Below, piece after piece: positions 1 to 4,952 of a DNA stretch of 5,076 bases. The first letter of the stretch is position 1. The number at the start of each line of letters is the position of its first letter. Source of the stretch: an uncultured Verrucomicrobiales bacterium (GTDB lineage: Bacteria; Verrucomicrobiota; Verrucomicrobiia; Verrucomicrobiales; Akkermansiaceae); assembly GCA_937969125.1 (NCBI GenBank), contig CALBVA010000208.1, positions 1 to 5,076 of the forward strand, given 5' to 3'. The translations under genes were made by a program, and so were the position numbers. The notes under the pieces were generated by a model. The model saw only the letters and a list, made by a program, of their open reading frames with translations. It did no database searches and was not told the origin of the DNA.

Positions 1-1232
1 AGTCCTGCCTCCGGGGGGAGGAGTCCGGGGAAGAGTTCATTCGGCCACTTCGGGATGCCGTCGAAGATTCGACGAGCCTCCACCGGCCTCGTAGTGAAGG
101 CGGTGTCTTCCTCGCTTTCGTCGATTAGTTCGACGTCGTCGGCGATGAGGTATTTATCCAGTCTCGCCAGCAGGGCGTCTTTTTCCTGGTAAGGTCCCTC
201 GATGATGTAGTCCTCGCCATCCTTGAAGACGGAGACGAATTGCTCCAGGCCACCTTTGGCATTGAGGAGACAGGCTCGCACCACGCGACCGTCTTCAGTG
301 AGGCGGACATCATTGGAAAGCTGCCCGTTCAGGTAGCGCTCGGCATCCGGCCCGGTGGCACGAATGCGCGCGCAGGAGACCTCGACTTCTTCCTCCATAT
401 CGAGATCGGTTGATTGGTGTTGGCGGATGGTAGCGGAGAAGTCCTCCGAGGCATCACGCATTTCTGCTTCGAAGAGATGGCTCCAGGTGAGGTGATTGCC
501 ATCCGCCGAGACACCCGCCTCATCGGCCAGTTGGATGGCGTAGAGGGTGTCCTTGGCCATATTCTCGGTCGAGAAATGCGGGGTGAAGTTGCCCTCCAGC
601 AGGGTGGGGAGCTTCATGCCCATGACCGGAGCATAGCAGCCATTGAGCTTTGCGGCCTCATGCCAGGTTCGCGGATCGACTCCATGACGCCGGGAGATTT
701 CCAGGGCCTCAGTGAGTGCCTGCACGGCGGAGGCAGAGGCGAGATTAGTGGTCACCTTCACCACGGTGGCGGCGGGAGGCTGGCCGAGGTAGAGGATTTC
801 GCGCGAGGTGATTTCCAGAAGTGGGCGGCATTCCTCCACCAGCTTCGGATCGCCGGCGACGTAGTAAACGAGGTTTCCGCCCGCCGCAGCGTCGCGCGAA
901 CCGGTGAAGGGGCAGTCTAGAAAGCCACAGCCGATGGTGCGGCATTGCTCCGCGAGCCAATTCGTGGTCGCCGGGTCAATAGTGGCGTGATTGATGAAGG
1001 TCTTCGTCTCGTCCAGCTCGTGGCGAATCATTTCAAAGACCTCCCGCACTGCGATTTCGTCGCGCAGGTAAGAGATGATGACCTCGGCGTCCTTTGTCGC
1101 TTCCGCCGGATCGGCAACCGAGTCGGCGCGGTCCTTCGGCGTGCGGTTCCATGTTTTTACCGGATGCTCGGCGGCGGCCAATTGGTCAGCACAACGCGAT
1201 CCGATGATTCCCAGTCCCAGAAGTAGAGTCAC
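1..1232 (-). CDS. Fusion protein: NAD(P)-dependent beta-hydroxyacid dehydrogenase + YgfZ/GcvT-like folate-binding domain (3' end beyond window)
   Basis: 410 complete codons are visible, without a stop, from GTG at 1232-1230 to the left edge. Residues 1-272 form a complete beta-hydroxyacid dehydrogenase. The Rossmann motif GLGIIG is at 6-11, and NRT at 29-31 suggests NADP(H) preference. The substrate-loop motif DCPFTGS (106-112) replaces the common DxPVSGG. Lys159 and Asn163 form the catalytic KxxxN, and the family's usual C-terminal ending is present (EDFSATIRQ). With no stop, a YgfZ-like domain follows from about residue 280: TGPDAERYLNGQLSNDV (ending at 309), LLNAKGGL (322-329) and LPPEAG (405-410), the segment that normally precedes the KGCYxGQE signature. 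That signature would lie outside the window. YgfZ proteins bind folate and support Fe-S enzymes; the substrate of this dehydrogenase is unknown. GTG is the only standard start, because an in-frame TAA (1247-1245) lies 12 bases upstream. No Shine-Dalgarno is visible, so coupling to the upstream gene is likely. Domain assignment is firm; the biological role is not. Confidence 0.88.
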   Translation of the reverse strand, partial: MTLLLGLGIIGSRCADQLAAAEHPVKTWNRTPKDRADSVADPAEATKDAEVIISYLRDEIAVREVFEMIRHELDETKTFINHATIDPATTNWLAEQCRTIGCGFLDCPFTGSRDAAAGGNLVYYVAGDPKLVEECRPLLEITSREILYLGQPPAATVVKVTTNLASASAVQALTEALEISRRHGVDPRTWHEAAKLNGCYAPVMGMKLPTLLEGNFTPHFSTENMAKDTLYAIQLADEAGVSADGNHLTWSHLFEAEMRDASEDFSATIRQHQSTDLDMEEEVEVSCARIRATGPDAERYLNGQLSNDVRLTEDGRVVRACLLNAKGGLEQFVSVFKDGEDYIIEGPYQEKDALLARLDKYLIADDVELIDESEEDTAFTTRPVEARRIFDGIPKWPNELFPGLLPPEAG

Positions 1233-1244
1233 GGCGGGATGGAA

Positions 1245-2057
1245 TTACTTTCGGGCGATTTCCGCCAGCTCTTTGGCGACCTTTGTCACTTCTTTGACCT
1301 GCTCGAGGGTAGGGGTCTTGTTCTCCTCCAGGGTCATTGCGCTTCGCAGTCCCTGTAGCAAGGTGCGCATCTTAATAATGTGCGGTCGCCGGCTGATGGA
1401 GGGATTGAGCGAGCCAATCGACTCAGAATAATAGTCCGCCACGTCCTCGCGAAAGAGGATCATGCCACGGTCTTCATCGAATTTCTTCTCCACTGCAGAT
1501 GAGGCGGATTCGAGGGCCTGGAGCCAGCCGCCGAGCGAGATCAGGTGGGAGAGGTCCGGGTCTCGGAGCCCGGCGAGCTCGCGCTCGACGTCCCGCTGGG
1601 TCGCGGCGAGGGCTTTTTTGAGAGCAGGGAGGTCCTTGGCCTTCGCGTGGTCCAGCAGCGAGGCGGCGTGTTTTTTGATGCGGTCGCCGGCTCCAAGAGC
1701 CTTGGAGTAACGCGAGAGGTGGGAGGCGATCTTTGGCACGTCATCCGGATGTCCGGTCTGCACCGCGATGAATCCATCCGCAATCAGGGTTCCGAGACGT
1801 AGGGCAAGGCGTGAGCGATCCAGCGGGAGGCGTTCGTGCTTCGCGAGGTGTTCCGAAGTGTAGGCGAGGGGAGAGATTTTCTGCAGTTCATCGAATACCT
1901 TCGCGATGGAGGGCACGGTGTATTCGTTTAGCGCGGTATCGGCGCGGAAGTGTTCGTCATCCAGAAGGTCCTCGGGGATTTCCCTCTTTTCCTCTGCGAA
2001 TGCTGAGAATATTAAGGTCAGAATGATTCCCGGGAGCAGGAAGTGGCTTGTTTTCAT
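1245..2057 (-). CDS. Secreted, mostly helical protein of unknown function
   Basis: This encodes 270 residues. Residues 1-21 are a classical Sec signal peptide: Lys2, a hydrophobic core LLPGIILTLIF, then SAFA before Glu-Glu, giving probable cleavage after Ala21. There is no lipobox cysteine and no later membrane segment, so a periplasmic or exported location is inferred. The mature part is rich in Lys, Glu, Ala and Leu and looks almost wholly alpha-helical. It carries recognisable stretches NEYTVPSI (about 44-51), LIADGFIAV (about 90-98) and a central LISLGGWLQALE. It contains no cysteine and no catalytic motif that I recognise. I have an impression of similar uncharacterised proteins in Verrucomicrobiota but cannot name a family. 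The ATG is supported by GGGAG (plus-strand 2067-2071) nine bases upstream. It is the first gene of a leftward pair; the stop lies 12 bases before the GTG of the dehydrogenase-YgfZ fusion, so the two are probably cotranscribed. Confidence 0.85.
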   Translation of the reverse strand: MKTSHFLLPGIILTLIFSAFAEEKREIPEDLLDDEHFRADTALNEYTVPSIAKVFDELQKISPLAYTSEHLAKHERLPLDRSRLALRLGTLIADGFIAVQTGHPDDVPKIASHLSRYSKALGAGDRIKKHAASLLDHAKAKDLPALKKALAATQRDVERELAGLRDPDLSHLISLGGWLQALESASSAVEKKFDEDRGMILFREDVADYYSESIGSLNPSISRRPHIIKMRTLLQGLRSAMTLEENKTPTLEQVKEVTKVAKELAEIARK

Positions 2058-2097
2058 GATGAAATTCTCCCACAGGATGGGGGCGCGTGCGATGGGA

Positions 2098-2127
2098 ATT
2101 TTAAAAGTGGAAAATTCGGAGACCGAA
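2098..2127 (-). promoter_or_regulatory. Weak candidate promoter for the leftward pair
   Basis: Reading the minus strand, TAAAAT (plus-strand 2098-2103) matches five of six -10 consensus bases. TTCGGT (plus-strand 2122-2127) is a poor -35 at 18 bases spacing. It lies about 40 bases upstream of the secreted-protein start, a sensible place. The -35 sits back to back with the -35 of the rpsT promoter. Only the -10 is convincing. Confidence 0.3.
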
Positions 2128-2129
2128 CC

Positions 2130-2157
2130 TTGACACAGCTCCCGAAATCCTTAAGTT
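2130..2157 (+). promoter_or_regulatory. Probable sigma-70-type promoter of rpsT
   Basis: A perfect TTGACA (2130-2135) is followed after 16 bases by TAAGTT (2152-2157), a weaker -10 that keeps the TA at the start and the final T. Transcription would begin near 2163-2165, leaving a leader of about 25 bases before the S20 start. The perfect -35 and the position fit a highly expressed ribosomal protein gene. The -10 assignment could be off by one base. Confidence 0.6.
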
Positions 2158-2162
2158 CCCGC

Positions 2163-2179
2163 CCCGCCCAACCAGCGGG
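2163..2179 (+). promoter_or_regulatory. Short GC hairpin over the rpsT ribosome-binding area
   Basis: CCCGC (2163-2167) pairs perfectly with GCGGG (2175-2179) across a seven-base loop, CCAACCA. The only Shine-Dalgarno-like sequence before the S20 ATG (2188) is GGGA at 2177-2180, so the right arm would hide it. An alternative pairing uses TCCCGC at 2157-2162, but that lies upstream of the predicted transcript start. A role in limiting S20 translation is inference; the stem has only five base pairs. Confidence 0.35.
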
Positions 2180-2187
2180 ATCGTCTT

Positions 2188-2448
2188 ATGGCCAATAACA
2201 AGTCTGCAGAAAAACGCGTGCGTCAGATCGAAGTTCGCACCGAGAGAAACCGTGCCGCGAAAAGCCGCATCAAGACCCTTCAAAAGAAGGCTCTCGCTGC
2301 TGCCGGTGAGGGAAATAATGAGGAAGCACGTAAGGTCTTCTCCGAGTTTACCGCCGCTGTCGATAAGGCCACGAAGAAGAACATCTTCCAGGCTAACAAG
2401 GCCGCCAACATGAAGAGCCGCACTAACAAGGCCATCAAGCCTGCTTAA
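2188..2448 (+). CDS. rpsT: 30S ribosomal protein S20
   Basis: This encodes 86 residues, the usual length of bacterial S20, starting MANNKSAEKRVRQ and ending in IKPA. Known family features are present: the conserved MANxKSAxKR opening, a very basic helical N-terminal half (NRAAKSRIKTLQKKAL), an acidic GEGNNEEARK turn, and a C-terminal helix with KNIFQANKAANMKSR. S20 is a primary binding protein of the 16S rRNA 5' domain and acts early in small-subunit assembly. The gene stands alone behind its own TTGACA promoter, as rpsT commonly does, and is followed by a hairpin. The Shine-Dalgarno is poor (GGGA, seven bases before ATG) and lies inside a possible hairpin, which is unexpected for a ribosomal protein. 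The identification is secure. Confidence 0.98.
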   Translation: MANNKSAEKRVRQIEVRTERNRAAKSRIKTLQKKALAAAGEGNNEEARKVFSEFTAAVDKATKKNIFQANKAANMKSRTNKAIKPA

Positions 2449-2474
2449 TCGGCTTTTCTCCAAAAACTTTTTAC

Positions 2475-2508
2475 GGCCAAGGGGAAACCTCCTCTTGGCT
2501 CTTTCTCT
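2475..2508 (+). terminator. Hairpin after rpsT: intrinsic terminator or partial attenuator
   Basis: A stem of nine pairs plus an outer G-U runs 2475-2484 against 2491-2500 (GGCCAAGGGG with CCTCTTGGCT, one internal G-T) around a six-base loop, AAACCT. It is followed by a pyrimidine-rich stretch, CTTTCTCT (2501-2508), not a pure T run. It begins 27 bases after the rpsT stop. Because the next gene starts only 33 bases later and has no obvious promoter of its own, the hairpin may let part of the transcription through. Confidence 0.6.
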
Positions 2509-2510
2509 GT

Positions 2511-2516
2511 AAGGAG
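2511..2516 (+). promoter_or_regulatory. Ribosome-binding site of the zinc-ribbon gene, set unusually far from ATG
   Basis: AAGGAG is the best Shine-Dalgarno in this region, but it ends 16 bases before the ATG at 2533; 5-10 bases is usual. The only in-frame codon at a closer distance that could initiate is ATT at 2521, a very rare start. That would add the four residues I/M-T-P-A. ATG is preferred because MADATQKDRL is a normal bacterial N-terminus. Confidence 0.5.
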
Positions 2517-2532
2517 ATAAATTACCCCTGCC

Positions 2533-2763
2533 ATGGCAGATGCTACTCAAAAAGACCGCCTCGCCAAGGCGCGTGAAATCGCTAATAACCCCGTCGCTTA
2601 CAAAGTGTGCGAGGGCTGCGATTCCATCGTCACCGCCGAGGTGGTGATCTGCCCGAACTGCCACGGATACCGCTTTGATGGCGATCCGGAGCGCGTCGTC
2701 GATCAAGCGGTCGAGCTGGGCACCCGCGAGCAGCGCAGTGTCACTGCCGAAGACCTCGGCTAG
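2533..2763 (+). CDS. Small zinc-ribbon-like protein of unknown function
   Basis: This encodes 76 residues. Residues 6-19 form a charged helix (QKDRLAKAREIANN). It is followed by two CxxC knuckles: CEGC at 26-29 and CPNC at 40-43, the latter leading into HGYRF (44-48). The ten-residue gap between pairs fits a compact zinc ribbon binding one Zn(II); His44 could also take part. The C-terminal third is acidic (DPERVVDQAVELGTRE). There is no signal peptide or membrane segment, so it should be cytoplasmic. I recall similar small proteins in Verrucomicrobiota, but no assigned function. It lies 84 bases after rpsT, behind a hairpin, so it may depend on readthrough from the rpsT promoter. That would hint at a translation-linked or RNA-binding role, which is inference. 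The stop is TAG. Confidence 0.88.
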   Translation: MADATQKDRLAKAREIANNPVAYKVCEGCDSIVTAEVVICPNCHGYRFDGDPERVVDQAVELGTREQRSVTAEDLG

Positions 2764-2767
2764 ACGT

Positions 2768-2787
2768 GGCGGTGCTTTTCACGCGCC
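2768..2787 (+). terminator. Weak hairpin just after the zinc-ribbon gene
   Basis: GGCGGTG (2768-2774) pairs with CAC and CGCC (2780-2782, 2784-2787), with one bulged G at 2783 and a CTTTT loop. It starts five bases after the TAG stop. There is no T tract behind it, so it is at best a weak terminator or an RNA-stabilising hairpin. Confidence 0.3.
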
Positions 2788-2797
2788 CAGCCAAAGA

Positions 2798-2817
2798 GAT
2801 CACAAGGCCGGGTGATC
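2798..2817. repeat. Perfect inverted repeat GATCAC-N8-GTGATC
   Basis: Six-base arms (2798-2803 and 2812-2817) flank eight bases, AAGGCCGG. It lies in the spacer upstream of htpG, about 50 bases before the -35. It could be a regulator site or a small hairpin; no T run follows. The arms do not have the TGTGA...TCACA order of a CRP site, and it is not a CIRCE element. Confidence 0.4.
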
Positions 2818-2823
2818 ATTGCC

Positions 2824-2858
2824 AAGAAGGCCTGCCGCAGTTGTGGCGAAGAAGGCCT
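2824..2858 (+). repeat. Two direct copies of AAGAAGGCCT
   Basis: Identical ten-base copies lie at 2824-2833 and 2849-2858, 25 bases from start to start. Allowing one mismatch, the match extends to 13 bases (GC[C/G] before each copy). The second copy ends eight bases before the htpG -35. It may be a pair of regulator half-sites or chance; nothing else supports a function. Confidence 0.4.
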
Positions 2859-2866
2859 CACTCGCA

Positions 2867-2894
2867 TTGACAGGCCCGCGCTCATAGGTATTTT
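2867..2894 (+). promoter_or_regulatory. Probable sigma-70-type promoter of htpG
   Basis: A perfect TTGACA (2867-2872) is followed after 16 bases by TATTTT (2889-2894), which matches four of six -10 bases. The start would fall near 2901, giving a leader of about 22 bases. I see neither a CIRCE inverted repeat nor a clear heat-shock sigma-32 promoter, so basal expression from the housekeeping sigma factor is likely. Confidence 0.6.
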
Positions 2895-2923
2895 CCGCCT
2901 CCGAATTTAACCACTTTATTACT

Positions 2924-4762
2924 ATGAGCGAACCACAAACCCAGTCCTTCCAGGCGGAAGTCCGGCAGCTTCTCGATATCGTCATCCACTCCCTCTACAC
3001 GGATAAGGAAGTCTTCGTCCGGGAACTCATTTCCAATGCCTCTGACTCTTTGGAGAAGCTCCGTCTGAAGCAGCTCACTGAAAACTCTGTCTATCAGGGC
3101 GATCTCGATCTTGAGATCTCCATCACCACGGACGAGGAGGCTGGTACCATTACCTTCGCCGACCACGGCATCGGGATGACCCGCGAGGAGCTGGACCAGA
3201 ACCTCGGTACCATCGCCCGTTCCGGCTCGAAGGAATTCCTCGAAGCTCTGAAGGAAAAAGGAGATGCCAATGCCTCCGTCATCGGCCAGTTCGGCGTGGG
3301 CTTTTACTCGGCGTTCATGGCCGCCGAAAAGGTGGAGGTTTACACCCACTCCTGGGATGAATCCGCGCCTTCCCTGAAGTGGGAGAGCGATGGTCAGAGC
3401 GGTTACACCGTGACCGAAATCGAGGAAGACGAAAAGCGCGGCTGCCGCATCGTGGTGCACTTGAAGGAGGACTCGAAGGACTTCGCTCAGAATACCAATC
3501 TCAAGGGAATCATTGACCGCTACTCCCGCTTCGTTTCCTTCCCGCTCATTCTAAACGGCGAGCGCGTCAATACCGTTGAGGCGATTTGGCTGAAGTCGAA
3601 GAATGACATCAGCGAGGAGGAGTATGAGGAATTCTACCAATATTGTGCGCACGCTGCGGACAAGCCCCGCCACACCTTGCACTTCAGCACGGACGCGCCG
3701 ATTAATATCAATGCGCTCCTCTTCTCGCCGGATGAGAACCACGAGCGCTTCGGCTTCGGTCAGATGAAGGCCGGGGTTTCGCTTTACTGTCGTAAGGTCC
3801 TCATTGACTCCGAGCCGCAAGGCCTCCTTCCGGAGTGGCTTCGCTTCCTTCGCGGAGTCGTTGATTCCGAAGATCTCCCGCTCAATATCTCCCGCGAGTC
3901 CATGCAGGACAGTGCTCTCGTGAAGAAGCTGAACTCGCTCCTCACCAAGCGCTTCATCAAACATCTTACCCGCCAAGCCAAGTCCGAGCCGGAGCAGTAT
4001 CAGGAATTCTTCGATCGCTTTGGCCGCTTCTTAAAAGAGGGAATCGCCACCGCGTTTGATCATCATGAATCACTCGCCGGCCTGCTGCGCTTTGAGTCCA
4101 GCATGACTGAGGAGGGCAAGAAAACCTCACTCGATGAGTATCTCACCCGCGCTAAGGAAGAGCAGGACTCCATCTATTACCTCGTCGGCGTGAACCGCAA
4201 GGCCATGGAGGACGGACCTTACCTTGAGGCCTTCCAAAAGCGGGGAATGGAAGTCATTTTCTTCACCGACGGGATGGATGACTACATCATGGAGACTCTC
4301 CGTGAATATAAGGGCAAGAAACTCGTTTCCGCCGACCGCGCTGAAATCGAGATGGATGACCTCCCCGATGAGCAGGCCAAGCTTTCCGAAGAAGAGGGCA
4401 AGGAACTCATTGAATGGCTAGGCAAAACCCTCGGCGACAAGGTCGATAAGGTGGAGCTGGGCAAGCGTCTCGTCTCCCACCCCGTGGTGGCTCTAACTCC
4501 GCAGGATGCTCCGAGTGGTCAGATGCGCGCCATGATGGAGGCGATGGGGGAGAATGCTCCGGAAATGAAAGCCCGCCTTGAGTTTAATCCCGGCCATGAA
4601 TTGGTCGCGAAGCTCAACGCCCTTCGCAGTGAAAATGAGGAAGTGGCCGCGCAGGTCGCGAATCAACTCGCCGACAATGCCCTCCTCGCCGCTGGACTGG
4701 TCAAGAACCCCGCCGGCATCGTGGCGGGCATGAACCAGCTCCTCGGCTCGCTGATGAAGTAG
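2924..4762 (+). CDS. htpG: Molecular chaperone HtpG (bacterial Hsp90), complete
   Basis: This encodes 612 residues; E. coli HtpG is 624 by recall. It is an ATP-driven cytoplasmic chaperone that works as a homodimer on late folding and remodelling of client proteins. The N-terminal GHKL ATPase domain (about 1-220) shows FQAEVRQLLDIVIHSLY (9-25), then RELISNASDS (33-42) with catalytic Glu34 and Mg-binding Asn38. DHGIGM (80-85) has nucleotide-binding Asp80; the second position is His where many HtpG have Asn. The ATP lid follows (LGTIARSGS, 94-102), then GQFGVGFYS (121-129). The middle domain carries NISRESMQD with Arg324, the counterpart of the ATP-contacting arginine. The C-terminal dimerisation domain ends with the family's MNQLL signature and, as in bacteria, lacks the MEEVD tail. 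The ATG fits the conserved N-terminus, but no Shine-Dalgarno precedes it. It has its own promoter and a strong terminator, so it is probably monocistronic. No defect is seen. Confidence 0.98.
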   Translation: MSEPQTQSFQAEVRQLLDIVIHSLYTDKEVFVRELISNASDSLEKLRLKQLTENSVYQGDLDLEISITTDEEAGTITFADHGIGMTREELDQNLGTIARSGSKEFLEALKEKGDANASVIGQFGVGFYSAFMAAEKVEVYTHSWDESAPSLKWESDGQSGYTVTEIEEDEKRGCRIVVHLKEDSKDFAQNTNLKGIIDRYSRFVSFPLILNGERVNTVEAIWLKSKNDISEEEYEEFYQYCAHAADKPRHTLHFSTDAPININALLFSPDENHERFGFGQMKAGVSLYCRKVLIDSEPQGLLPEWLRFLRGVVDSEDLPLNISRESMQDSALVKKLNSLLTKRFIKHLTRQAKSEPEQYQEFFDRFGRFLKEGIATAFDHHESLAGLLRFESSMTEEGKKTSLDEYLTRAKEEQDSIYYLVGVNRKAMEDGPYLEAFQKRGMEVIFFTDGMDDYIMETLREYKGKKLVSADRAEIEMDDLPDEQAKLSEEEGKELIEWLGKTLGDKVDKVELGKRLVSHPVVALTPQDAPSGQMRAMMEAMGENAPEMKARLEFNPGHELVAKLNALRSENEEVAAQVANQLADNALLAAGLVKNPAGIVAGMNQLLGSLMK

Positions 4763-4791
4763 CGGATTACGGACAATCGCACCTCTCAACC

Positions 4792-4827
4792 AAATCCCGG
4801 ATCCGTGAAGGCGGACCGGGATTTTTT
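4792..4827 (+). terminator. Strong intrinsic terminator of htpG
   Basis: An outer stem AATCCCGG (4793-4800) pairs with CCGGGATT (4816-4823). After a bulged A, an inner stem TCCG (4802-4805) pairs with CGGA (4812-4815) around the loop TGAAGG. The run of six T (4822-4827) follows directly. It lies 30 bases after the htpG stop and isolates htpG from the transporter gene. Confidence 0.92.
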
Positions 4828-4893
4828 GCGGACACGGCAGGTGTTCAAGGTTGGTGAAATTGAGGCAATCCTAAGCTTGTTTTGATCGTTGAA

Positions 4894-4922
4894 TTGAACA
4901 GAATTCCGAATCCTCAAATACT
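4894..4922 (+). promoter_or_regulatory. Candidate promoter of the MFS transporter gene
   Basis: TTGAAC (4894-4899) and AATACT (4917-4922), 17 bases apart, each match four of six consensus bases. The predicted start is about 25 bases before the ATG at 4953. The strong terminator upstream means this gene needs its own promoter somewhere in 4828-4952, a stretch with no coding signal and an AT-rich middle. Confidence 0.4.
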
Positions 4923-4952
4923 GAAGAGGGTTAAGCAGCAACACAAAGATTA

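Noticed and set aside
414..920. Plus-strand open frame of 168 codons antisense to the dehydrogenase-YgfZ gene
   Set aside because: Its product has no recognisable motif, and the opposite strand encodes a clear conserved enzyme through the whole stretch; it is a shadow frame.
2101..2706. Minus-strand open frame of 201 codons covering rpsT and part of the zinc-ribbon gene
   Set aside because: It is antisense to S20 and to the CxxC protein and also crosses the promoter and terminator; no motif or ribosome-binding site supports it.
2860..2923. Possible CIRCE or sigma-32 heat-shock element before htpG
   Set aside because: No TTAGCACTC/GAGTGCTAA-like inverted repeat and no CCCCAT-type -10 at the right spacing were found.
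3164..3181. DHGIGM instead of DNGIGM in HtpG as a possible active-site defect
   Set aside because: Asp80 and the glycines that contact the nucleotide are present; the residue after the Asp varies among Hsp90 proteins.
2882..3460. Minus-strand open frame of 192 codons over the start of htpG
   Set aside because: It is antisense to the highly conserved ATPase domain of HtpG; the open frame is a by-product of codon use there.
3551..3976. Minus-strand open frame of 141 codons inside htpG
   Set aside because: It lies fully inside the middle domain of HtpG and has no family features.
4859..4919. TTGAGG and CCTCAA arms about 50 bases apart upstream of the MFS gene, with EcoRI-like and HindIII-like sites between
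   Set aside because: Six-base arms with such a long spacer are expected by chance in AT-rich spacer DNA.
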